Shown: positions 1-4,949, counted from the stretch's first letter. The stretch is 5,622 nucleotides of DNA from Thermoplasmata archaeon (GCA_029858465.1 JAOUEZ010000088.1:1-5622); one strand, 5' to 3'. The notes: a model not told the origin generated them from the sequence alone. Translations and numbers: made by a program.

Positions 1-658
1 TGGTATTGCCAAGGTCATAGGCTGCATTCATAGAATTGGTGGTCATATAAGTACCGTAGTAGGACAAGTTGATCCAGCCTGTGTTCGGCCTGCCGGCGTT
101 TCCGTCAAGGTCGGGCACGAAATAGACATTGTTTGTCGTTGAGTCCCCGGTCCTTGTGTGGCAGTCCGTGACATTCTGCGCCATTATCCTCATCCTGTAC
201 GGCGCCCAGATGCTGTATCCAACATCGACATCAGGTGCTGTCATGGTCGAGTAAGGCCCGTAGTAGAAGATGTGCGGGTAAGTGTTTCTGAGGATCTTCT
301 CCCCGTATCCCGGGTCTCTCAGATAGAACCATCCCGGCATCCCGTCGACATCTTGATGCCTGTTGACATCCTCAAAAGTTATTCCGCCGGATCTGTTCCA
401 ATCAAAGTCCGGAAGATACATGTGGAACATGTCTTCCACGACGTAAGTCACCTCTCTCTGGCCGTTGTTTGCCTTTATACTCGAAGGAATCTGAGTTCCC
501 TGTTGGACGTCCGGTTTGATAAGAGCGGGAAGAACCATTGCGATTGCGGAGGCAATCAATATTATGACGATAGCAACCGCAATTACTTTCTTGCCCACAA
601 AAAATCTCCCTTTGTCAACTTCCGTTTTGTCCAATATTGGAGAATCTCTTGTGTCCAT
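1..658 (-). CDS. Membrane-anchored surface/secreted protein, N-terminal part (runs off window)
   Basis: The reading frame is open for 219 codons from an ATG at 656-658 to the window's left edge, so the C-terminus is missing. I do not recognise the family. Residues 1-22 are polar, Lys23-Lys24 precede a hydrophobic helix (about Val25-Leu46), and a long polar, aromatic-rich region follows. This is the layout of an N-in signal anchor or uncleaved signal peptide with the rest outside the cell. There is no lipobox and no CxxCH haem motif. Residues 86-97 (DWNRSGGITFED) fit the EF-hand/dockerin calcium-loop pattern D-x-[DNS]-x-[DNS]-G-x-[ILV]-x-x-x-[DE]. Sequons N88-R-S, N162-V-T and N197-L-S suggest archaeal N-glycosylation. 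Many Tyr, Trp, Asn and Gly residues suggest a beta-rich extracellular domain. It is transcribed away from the ilv operon, with a TATA-like box about 66 nt upstream of the start. A surface-layer or adhesin-type role is inference only. Confidence 0.8.
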   Translation of the reverse strand, partial: MDTRDSPILDKTEVDKGRFFVGKKVIAVAIVIILIASAIAMVLPALIKPDVQQGTQIPSSIKANNGQREVTYVVEDMFHMYLPDFDWNRSGGITFEDVNRHQDVDGMPGWFYLRDPGYGEKILRNTYPHIFYYGPYSTMTAPDVDVGYSIWAPYRMRIMAQNVTDCHTRTGDSTTNNVYFVPDLDGNAGRPNTGWINLSYYGTYMTTNSMNAAYDLGNT

Positions 659-666
659 TTTACAAA

Positions 667-693
667 CCCCTTTAACCCCTAAATTGCGAGGGG
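667..693 (-). repeat. Duplicated AGGGGTT with complementary CCCCT in the 5' leader of the surface-protein gene
   Basis: Read on the minus strand, the sequence just upstream of the ATG contains AGGGGTT twice, 9 nt apart, and CCCCT (complement of 689-693) before them. CCCCT can pair with either AGGGG copy (676-680 or 667-671). The AGGGG nearest the start lies about 8 nt from the ATG and could act as a weak Shine-Dalgarno site, so the pairing could mask it. The repeat and complementarity are visible; any control role is inference. Confidence 0.4.
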
Positions 694-723
694 AAAACTA
701 TTGCGGATTAAGTATTTCTTTGG

Positions 724-731
724 ATATATAT
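724..731 (-). promoter_or_regulatory. TATA-like box for the minus-strand surface-protein gene
   Basis: ATATATAT is the best TATA match upstream of the minus-strand start. An archaeal start site about 25 nt downstream would fall near 700 and give a leader of about 42 nt. The core is palindromic, so direction is assigned from position only: a rightward start would fall inside the 749-765 hairpin with no gene behind it. Confidence 0.5.
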
Positions 732-748
732 GCTACTATCCTTCAGAC

Positions 749-770
749 ATCCCCTCTGGGGGGATATTTT
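749..770. other. GC-rich hairpin followed by ATATTTT
   Basis: ATCCCC (749-754) and GGGGAT (760-765) form a perfect 6-bp stem with a 5-nt loop, followed on the plus strand by ATTTT (766-770). It looks like an intrinsic terminator, but no plus-strand gene ends here; it sits between two divergent promoters. It could insulate the ilv leader from stray rightward transcription, mark a small RNA end, or be an operator. The stem is seen; the role is unknown. Confidence 0.4.
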
Positions 771-887
771 CATAATTATCGCGCCAAATTGACATTTCGC
801 ATAGATTTGTATTTTTTTCAAAGCTTAGAAAGGAAAATAATCGGAAAAGGAAAAATCAAGAATTTAAGACAAAAACCGCATAAAATC

Positions 888-893
888 TTTATA
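888..893 (+). promoter_or_regulatory. TATA-like box upstream of the ilv leader ORF
   Basis: TTTATA at 888-893 is preceded by A-rich sequence that could serve as a BRE. A start site about 25 nt downstream would fall near 914-919, practically on the ATG of the leader ORF at 919, which would make that ORF leaderless or nearly so. CATAAAA at 880-886 is an alternative box that would place the start about 8 nt earlier. Assigned by position and composition only. Confidence 0.45.
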
Positions 894-911
894 GAGCATG
901 GGATGATTTGA

Positions 912-1008
912 GTCTCAGATGGCTCGTTCCGCATATTCGAAGGAGTTGGCAATTCTTGGTCTTTTGCTAGGAGTACTGGTAGTACTGCGGATCGAGAGCC
1001 CGTGAGAT
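912..1008 (+). promoter_or_regulatory. Nested inverted repeats spanning the leader ORF (possible attenuator-type RNA structure)
   Basis: Three successive complementary blocks close over the leader ORF. GTCTCA (912-917) pairs with TGAGAT (1003-1008) using one G-U pair; GGCTC (921-925) pairs with GAGCC (996-1000); TCCGCA (928-933) pairs with TGCGGA (986-991). Only small internal loops separate them. An alternative register pairs 923-933 with 986-996 with one mismatch. Inside lies a 6-bp hairpin AGTACT-GGT-AGTACT (972-986), which shares base 986 with the third block. The leader ATG (919-921) falls in an internal loop, so a ribosome on the ORF and this fold exclude each other. If transcription starts at 914-918, the outermost block is incomplete. 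No strong T tract follows, only TTTT at 1017-1020. Confidence 0.4.
919..1005 (+). CDS. Putative Leu/Val/Ile-rich leader peptide (28 aa) upstream of ilvB
   Basis: ATG at 919 opens a 28-codon frame ending at TGA 1003-1005, with an in-frame stop just upstream at 904-906. Residues 10-25 read LAILGLLLGVLVVLRI: 12 of 16 are Leu, Ile or Val, and across the ORF there are 7 Leu, 3 Val and 2 Ile. It ends 59 nt before the ilvB start. In enterobacteria, ilv operons carry such peptides, whose codons sense charged Leu/Val/Ile tRNA and steer transcription attenuation. By position and composition this ORF looks the same. A partial Shine-Dalgarno (GGATGAT, 901-907) lies 11 nt upstream, or translation could be leaderless from the 888-893 box. 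Alternatives are a one-helix membrane microprotein or a chance hydrophobic frame. Nothing here proves that it is translated. Confidence 0.4.
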   Translation: MARSAYSKELAILGLLLGVLVVLRIESP

Positions 1009-1011
1009 GCA

Positions 1012-1021
1012 TAAAATTTTA
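1012..1021 (+). promoter_or_regulatory. TATA-like palindrome, possible proximal ilvB promoter
   Basis: TAAAATTTTA is a 10-bp palindrome that also fits an archaeal TATA core. A start about 25 nt downstream, near 1038-1045, would give ilvB a short leader of 20-27 nt containing its GGAGGT site. If this is the real promoter, the 919-1005 ORF is not in the main ilv transcript. If the promoter at 888-893 is used, its TTTT may instead act as a weak termination tract after the leader. Confidence 0.4.
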
Positions 1022-1037
1022 AGGCGTCTTGCGGGTG

Positions 1038-1064
1038 ATGATGAGCGTTATGGAGGTTGTGTGA
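1038..1064 (+). CDS. Putative 8-codon Val-rich mini-ORF abutting the ilvB start
   Basis: ATG-ATG at 1038-1043 begins a frame reading MMSVMEVV that stops at TGA 1062-1064, directly against the TTG start of ilvB at 1065 and in the same frame. GGGTG just before it resembles the core of a GGTGA ribosome site but lies too close to the first ATG for normal spacing. It might be a second short leader that couples translation into ilvB, or just the ribosome-binding region read as codons. Length and lack of homology keep this weak. Confidence 0.18.
   Translation: MMSVMEVV
1052..1057 (+). promoter_or_regulatory. Shine-Dalgarno of ilvB
   Basis: GGAGGT lies 7 nt before TTG 1065 and matches the anti-Shine-Dalgarno sequence. 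It supports the TTG start, because an in-frame TGA at 1062-1064 excludes any start further upstream. Confidence 0.75.
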
Positions 1065-2747
1065 TTGAAAGGTGCTAAAGTCGTCGTGGAGCTATTGGAA
1101 AGACAGGGAGTCGAAGTAGTCTTCGGCATACCTGGTGGAGTATTGCTGCCGCTTTACGACGAGCTTGTAGATGCGAAATTCAGGCACATCCTCGCACGCC
1201 ATGAGCAATGCGTCGGGCACATGGCCGATGGCTATGCAAGGGCATTGAGAAAACCCGGAGTGTGCATCGCAACATCCGGCCCAGGAGCAACGAACCTCGT
1301 GACGGGTGTCGCGACGGCGTTCATGGACTCATCCCCATTGGTCGCAATAACCGGTCAGGTTGCAACTGGAGTTCTTGGTGCTGATGCCTTTCAAGAGGCC
1401 GATTCGTTCGGCATCATGATGCCGATCACCAAGCATAATTTTAGAGTCATGGATCCGAAACAGCTGCCAAAGACGATGATCAGGGCTTTCAAAATTGCTA
1501 CCACGGGTAGGTTTGGTCCGGTCCATATCGACATCCCTATCGATGTGCTGACATCGGATATCCCCGAGAAGGAGTTGAGCAAGGACTATCCGATACCAAT
1601 CCCAAAAAGGAATCTCTCTCAGATGCTCGACGCGGTCAAGATACTCGAATCAGCAGAAAGACCTGCGATCTTGGTAGGCGGAGGTGCGATATGGTCGAAT
1701 TCAGGATTGGAGATAATCAAGCTCGCTGAGATACTGATGGCCCCCATCATAACGACCCTGATGGGGAAAGGCGTCGTGCCTGATACTCATCCTCTGGTCC
1801 TAGGAGTCGTAGGAATGCACGGCAGGCAGGGCGCAAATTATGTTCTCCATAATTGTGATACATTGCTAGCCGTAGGCACAAGATTCAGCGACAGAGTCAC
1901 TGGAAAAGTCAGTGATTTTGCAAGGAATACAAAAATCATCCATGTCGACATAGACGCGTCAGAGATCGGCAAGAACGTCAAGGGGCACATCGGACTGGTC
2001 GGAGATGCATGGACCGTGACTAATGCGCTGATTGCAGGACTGCAGTCGCGGAAGATAAAGCAGTCAGAATGGAAGAAGCGGATCAAGGAGATCAAGGAGG
2101 CTTGCACTTGCGATTTCGATCTCTCAGGCGAGCCTATCAAACCCCAGAAAGTCATCAAGGAGCTCTCAAGATACCTGCCAGATGATGCAATCGTGACGAC
2201 CGAGGTCGGACAGAACCAGATGTGGATGGCGCACTTCTTCGAAATGTCTGGAACGAGACAGTTCATCACTTCTGGCGGCCTGGGCACGATGGGCTTTGGC
2301 TTTCCTGCATCAATAGGGGCGAAGGTTGCCAAACCGGAGAAGGCAGTCTGCGACGTCGCGGGCGATGGCAGCCTTCAGATGGTCTCACAGGAGTTCTCGA
2401 CCGCGGTTGAGAACAATATCCCGGTGATAGTGTGCCTCATGAACAATGGCTGGCTGGGCATGGTCAAGCAATGGCAGAAATTGTTCTATGAAAAAAGATA
2501 TATGGCGACAATGCTTGGGCGTTCCCCAGATTTCGTCAAACTTGCACAGGCCTACGGGGCCGATGCGATCAGGGTGGAAAAACCGTCAGAAATCAAGGAA
2601 GCGATAAAGCGCGCGGTGAAGAGCGATGTCGCATACCTTATCGACGTAGTGATAGACCCTGAGGAGGACATCCTTCCGATGATTCCGCCTGGCAAGAAAT
2701 TGACGGACACAATCTATGGAAGATGCTGTTTCAGCATCAAAGGATGA
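1065..2747 (+). CDS. ilvB: Acetolactate (acetohydroxyacid) synthase, large catalytic subunit
   Basis: This thiamine diphosphate enzyme condenses two pyruvates to 2-acetolactate, or pyruvate plus 2-oxobutyrate to 2-aceto-2-hydroxybutyrate: the first common step of Val/Leu/Ile synthesis, cytosolic, needing FAD and Mg2+. The 560 residues are full length. The N-terminal PYR domain has the start MKGAKVVVELLERQGVEVVFG, GIPGG (21-25) and the ThDP-activating Glu47 in RHEQ. The AHAS-type FQEAD (109-113) and KHN (123-125) follow. The central FAD-type domain lies at about 190-340. The C-terminal PP domain carries the Mg-ThDP motif GDGS (433-436) through Asn460-Asn461, then LGMVKQWQ with Trp470 at the position of the herbicide-site Trp of plant AHAS. 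These AHAS-specific features argue against oxalyl-CoA decarboxylase or pyruvate oxidase. The start is TTG after GGAGGT. The end overlaps ilvN by ATGA, implying translational coupling. Confidence 0.97.
   Translation: MKGAKVVVELLERQGVEVVFGIPGGVLLPLYDELVDAKFRHILARHEQCVGHMADGYARALRKPGVCIATSGPGATNLVTGVATAFMDSSPLVAITGQVATGVLGADAFQEADSFGIMMPITKHNFRVMDPKQLPKTMIRAFKIATTGRFGPVHIDIPIDVLTSDIPEKELSKDYPIPIPKRNLSQMLDAVKILESAERPAILVGGGAIWSNSGLEIIKLAEILMAPIITTLMGKGVVPDTHPLVLGVVGMHGRQGANYVLHNCDTLLAVGTRFSDRVTGKVSDFARNTKIIHVDIDASEIGKNVKGHIGLVGDAWTVTNALIAGLQSRKIKQSEWKKRIKEIKEACTCDFDLSGEPIKPQKVIKELSRYLPDDAIVTTEVGQNQMWMAHFFEMSGTRQFITSGGLGTMGFGFPASIGAKVAKPEKAVCDVAGDGSLQMVSQEFSTAVENNIPVIVCLMNNGWLGMVKQWQKLFYEKRYMATMLGRSPDFVKLAQAYGADAIRVEKPSEIKEAIKRAVKSDVAYLIDVVIDPEEDILPMIPPGKKLTDTIYGRCCFSIKG
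2722..2738 (+). promoter_or_regulatory. Perfect stem-loop at the ilvB-ilvN junction
   Basis: GATGCTG (2722-2728) and CAGCATC (2732-2738) form a perfect 7-bp stem with a TTT loop inside the last ilvB codons, ending 5 nt before the ilvN ATG at 2744. An upstream in-frame ATG (2723) is buried in the stem. A hairpin here could influence ribosome re-initiation on ilvN and so the subunit ratio. The stem is seen; the function is inferred. Confidence 0.45.
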
Positions 2748-3127
2748 AGAGTGTGAGAGATATGGTCGCAGTGATATCCATGCTCGTCGATGACGAACCA
2801 GGAGTCATGCAACGGGTCATGGGAGAGTTTACGCGCAAGAGGATAAACGTCGAGACAATCGTCGTGGGCAAGTGCGAGAAGCCTGACAAGGCAAGGATCG
2901 TCCTTTCGGTAACGGATCCGGTCAAAGCACAGGCGGTTATAGAGCACTTGAGGATGCTTCAGGAGGTAAACGAGGCGGAGACCGTCGACGAGTCGAGACA
3001 TGAGTCTTATCTGCTGATGATGAACGACTTTGGAAAGGCAAGAATGACGGGCTCGATCGAAGAGTTGAGCAATGTAATTGAAAAGAGCCAGCCGAAGAAA
3101 TACATCTCGACGGTCAGCGCGCTTTGA
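2744..3127 (+). CDS. ilvN: Acetolactate synthase small (regulatory) subunit, short form
   Basis: This ACT-domain partner of IlvB stimulates the catalytic subunit and confers valine feedback inhibition. I start it at ATG 2744, which forms an ATGA overlap with the ilvB stop. The in-frame ATG 2723 would add 7 residues but lies in a hairpin and precedes the conserved region. The ACT domain covers about residues 7-76: VAVISMLVDDEPGVMQRV, then INVETIVVG. Against E. coli IlvH by eye, Gly14 and Asn29 are kept (Gly20, Asn35) while the effector-site Asn11 position is Asp17. At 127 residues it is well short of the usual roughly 160. The start of the second domain (ESYLLMMND) and its end (MTGSIEELSNVIEKS) are recognisable, but some 30 residues between them are absent, with no frameshift visible. 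Valine sensitivity is therefore uncertain. Confidence 0.92.
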   Translation: MKSVRDMVAVISMLVDDEPGVMQRVMGEFTRKRINVETIVVGKCEKPDKARIVLSVTDPVKAQAVIEHLRMLQEVNEAETVDESRHESYLLMMNDFGKARMTGSIEELSNVIEKSQPKKYISTVSAL

Positions 3128-3149
3128 ATCAATTCTATGAATTTCTTGA

Positions 3150-3157
3150 GAGGTGAT
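3150..3157 (+). promoter_or_regulatory. Shine-Dalgarno of ilvC, decides its start
   Basis: GAGGTGAT is an 8-nt match to the anti-Shine-Dalgarno sequence, ending 4 nt before ATG 3162. The in-frame GTG 3153 and ATG 3156 lie within this site, so they are unlikely starts. Confidence 0.8.
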
Positions 3158-3161
3158 GTCG

Positions 3162-4145
3162 ATGGCGAAGATATACTATGAAAAAGATGCCGATCTTGGC
3201 ATACTGAAAGGAAAGAAAATATGCTGCGTCGGCTACGGAATCCAAGGAAGGGCACAGTCTCTGTGTCTGAAAGACAGCGGCGCTAATATCGTGATTGGAC
3301 TGATAAAGGATCCGACCTGGAATCAGGCGGTCAAGGACGGAATGAATGTCAAGCCCGTCGCAGATGCCGTAAAGGGCGCCGACATAGTGATGATGCTGAT
3401 TCCGGACCAGCTGCAGAAGATGGTTTACGAAAAGGATGTCGCACCAAACCTGAAAAAGGGCGCTGCAATTGATTTTGCTCACGGCTTCAACATCGTTTTC
3501 AAGAGGATCATCCCACCGAAAGATTCGGATGTTATAATGGTCGCCCCGAAGGGTCCTGGGAAGCTCGTGAGGAGTACTTTCGAGGAGGGGTTCGGAGTAC
3601 CAGCTTTAGTCGCCATCGAGCAGAATGCGTCCGGCAAAGCATTGCAGATAGCACTCGCCATCGCGAAGGCTTTAGGTGCCACGAGAGCGGGAGTGATTCA
3701 GACCACATTCAAAGAAGAGACTGAGACCGATCTGTTCGGAGAGCAGGTCGACCTCTGCGGCGGATGCTCGGAGATGATAAAGAAATCTTTCGAGGTTCTC
3801 GTCGAGGCGGGATATCAGCCTGAAATCGCATATTTTGAGGTCCTTCACGAATTGAAACTTATTGTCGACTTGATACAGGCTGGCGGAGTCGAAGGGATGT
3901 GGAGGAACGTGAGCAACACTGCCGAATACGGTGGGAGAACTCGCGGCCCTGTCATCATGGATGATTCTGTAAAGGAAAAAATGAGAAGGGCACTGAAGGA
4001 CATCCAATCGGGTAAATTCGCAGATGAATGGATGAAGGAATACGAGGCCGGACTGCCTAGGCTGAAGAAGCTCAGGGAAGAGGGGACCAAGGAGCAGATA
4101 GAGGTCGTCGGAGCAGACATCCGAAGAATGTTCTCGAAGAAGTGA
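3162..4145 (+). CDS. ilvC: Ketol-acid reductoisomerase (class I) with atypical cofactor loop
   Basis: It converts 2-acetolactate to 2,3-dihydroxyisovalerate (and the C6 analogue for Ile) by Mg2+-dependent alkyl shift and NAD(P)H reduction; second step of the pathway. ATG 3162 gives 327 residues, the usual class I length. The N-terminal Rossmann domain has GYGIQG (24-29). Catalytic and metal residues sit at their canonical numbers: His107, Lys130, Asp190, Glu194, Glu226, Glu230, Ser251, within TFKEETETDLFGEQ and FEVLHELKLIVDLI. The loop after beta-2 reads GLIKDPTW (46-53). Typical NADPH enzymes have GLR-x-G-S-x-S/T here, with Arg and Ser holding the 2'-phosphate. This loop is one residue shorter, lacks Arg and Ser, and contains Asp50, which suggests NADH or mixed use. 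The gene starts 34 nt after ilvN, in the same operon. Confidence 0.97.
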   Translation: MAKIYYEKDADLGILKGKKICCVGYGIQGRAQSLCLKDSGANIVIGLIKDPTWNQAVKDGMNVKPVADAVKGADIVMMLIPDQLQKMVYEKDVAPNLKKGAAIDFAHGFNIVFKRIIPPKDSDVIMVAPKGPGKLVRSTFEEGFGVPALVAIEQNASGKALQIALAIAKALGATRAGVIQTTFKEETETDLFGEQVDLCGGCSEMIKKSFEVLVEAGYQPEIAYFEVLHELKLIVDLIQAGGVEGMWRNVSNTAEYGGRTRGPVIMDDSVKEKMRRALKDIQSGKFADEWMKEYEAGLPRLKKLREEGTKEQIEVVGADIRRMFSKK

Positions 4146-4149
4146 TCTC

Positions 4150-4929
4150 GTGAAATTTGGCTCCTTCATCCCCAAAGGAGAGTCCGTCGTCTTCCCGGGA
4201 AGAATCATTGGAGATCTTATTGAGCAGCTTGATGCTAAATCCATGATTGAAGTCATTGCCAATCAAGGAGAATCGGACGCAATCGCGAATCATCCGCTTA
4301 AAGAAGTGAAATTCGTCGCTCCTATCCAGCTACCGACAAAGATAATCTGCGTCGGTCTAAACTACAGGGAGCATATCACCGAGCTCGGTCATCAATTTCC
4401 CTCCGAACCGGTAATTTTCTCAAAACCTTCAAGCGCGATTATTGGCCCCGGTGATACGATAATTCTTCCCGGGGCGACCAGTCACGTCGATTATGAGGGA
4501 GAGGTCGCAATAGTCATAGGAAAAAAAGGATTGAATATAGAAAATCCGAAAGCGCACATCTTCGGCTATACATGTTTCAACGATGTGACTGCAAGAGACA
4601 TCCAGAGAATCAGTCAAGATTGGACGCGTGCGAAAGGATTTGACACATTTGCGCCCATGGGGCCTGCAATATCAACCGAGCGGCCCAAATGGATAATGAC
4701 TCATCTCAACGGCAAGCGAGTGCAGCATTCGTCGACCTCGGACATGATATTCGGGTTCGAAGAATTGGTGAAAAATATCTCCCGAGTGATGACACTTCTC
4801 CCAGGAGATATCATCGCGACAGGAACACCGTTAGGCGTCGGGAAGTTGAAGGAGAATGACAAGATATCAGTTGAAGCAGATGGAATAGGAATGCTCGAAA
4901 ATCTCGTGGCTGACGAGAAATCGACATGA
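4150..4929 (+). CDS. Fumarylacetoacetate hydrolase (FAH) family protein
   Basis: The 259-residue FAH-superfamily enzyme resembles FAHD1/YcgM/HpcE-type acylpyruvase, oxaloacetate decarboxylase/tautomerase or hydroxyhepta-dienedioate isomerase enzymes. A small N-terminal part (1-60) precedes the catalytic fold. That fold has GLNYREH (69-75), FSKP (90-93), DYEGE with metal ligands Glu116 and Glu118, NDVTARD with Asp145, Lys162 in RAKGFDTFAP, and TGTPLGVG near the end. All core metal and catalytic residues are present, so it should be active; the substrate cannot be read from sequence. It starts at GTG 4150, 4 nt after the ilvC stop; GTGAT at 4142-4146, overlapping that stop, is the likely ribosome site. 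Such tight linkage means co-transcription with ilvC. FAH enzymes have no canonical step in Val/Ile synthesis; removal of an enol or over-condensed oxoacid by-product is one possibility. Confidence 0.88.
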   Translation: MKFGSFIPKGESVVFPGRIIGDLIEQLDAKSMIEVIANQGESDAIANHPLKEVKFVAPIQLPTKIICVGLNYREHITELGHQFPSEPVIFSKPSSAIIGPGDTIILPGATSHVDYEGEVAIVIGKKGLNIENPKAHIFGYTCFNDVTARDIQRISQDWTRAKGFDTFAPMGPAISTERPKWIMTHLNGKRVQHSSTSDMIFGFEELVKNISRVMTLLPGDIIATGTPLGVGKLKENDKISVEADGIGMLENLVADEKST

Positions 4930-4949
4930 TTTGGAACTCAAGTTGACGA

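Larger units (their letters stand above)
659..918. other. Non-coding divergent intergenic region
   Basis: This 260-nt AT-rich stretch separates the minus-strand surface-protein gene from the plus-strand ilv leader. I see no gene-like reading frame, tRNA or repeat array. It holds a TATA-like box facing left (724-731), a GC-rich hairpin followed by ATATTTT (749-770), a short T run near 811-818, a purine-rich tract (about 828-865) and TATA-like boxes facing right (880-886 and 888-893). Frames open across it are shadows without family resemblance. Confidence 0.7.

Noticed and set aside
158..911. Two overlapping plus-strand open frames (158-682 and 516-911)
   Set aside because: The first is antisense to the surface-protein gene; the second begins antisense to it and continues into intergenic DNA. 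Neither shows a recognisable domain, while the minus-strand frame has a clear signal anchor.
921..1000. Possible tRNA: GGCTC and GAGCC ends 80 nt apart look like an acceptor stem, with TTCGAA inside
   Set aside because: TTCGAA is near the 5' end, not in a T-loop position; there is no T arm, D arm or anticodon arm of proper length.
818..1012. Minus-strand 64-codon frame opposite the leader ORF
   Set aside because: No family resemblance, antisense to the more plausible leader ORF and running into the promoter region.
1035..1046. GTGATGATGA resembles a box C (RUGAUGA) of archaeal C/D sRNA
   Set aside because: No box D (CUGA), D' or C' at suitable spacing before ilvB; better explained as ribosome-site region.
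1838..2332. Long minus-strand frame (164 codons) inside ilvB
   Set aside because: Antisense shadow of a fully conserved gene, with no promoter or ribosome site.
2723..2743. ATG 2723 as ilvN start
   Set aside because: It sits in a stable hairpin and adds seven non-conserved residues; ATG 2744 forms the ATGA overlap. Not fully excluded.
2990..3127. Frameshift as the cause of the short IlvN
   Set aside because: The frame stays coherent to MTGSIEELSNVIEKS, which matches the end of the second domain; the gap looks internal, not frameshifted.
3153..3161. GTG 3153 or ATG 3156 as ilvC start
   Set aside because: Both lie inside the GAGGTGAT ribosome site; ATG 3162 gives the standard N-terminus MAKIYY.
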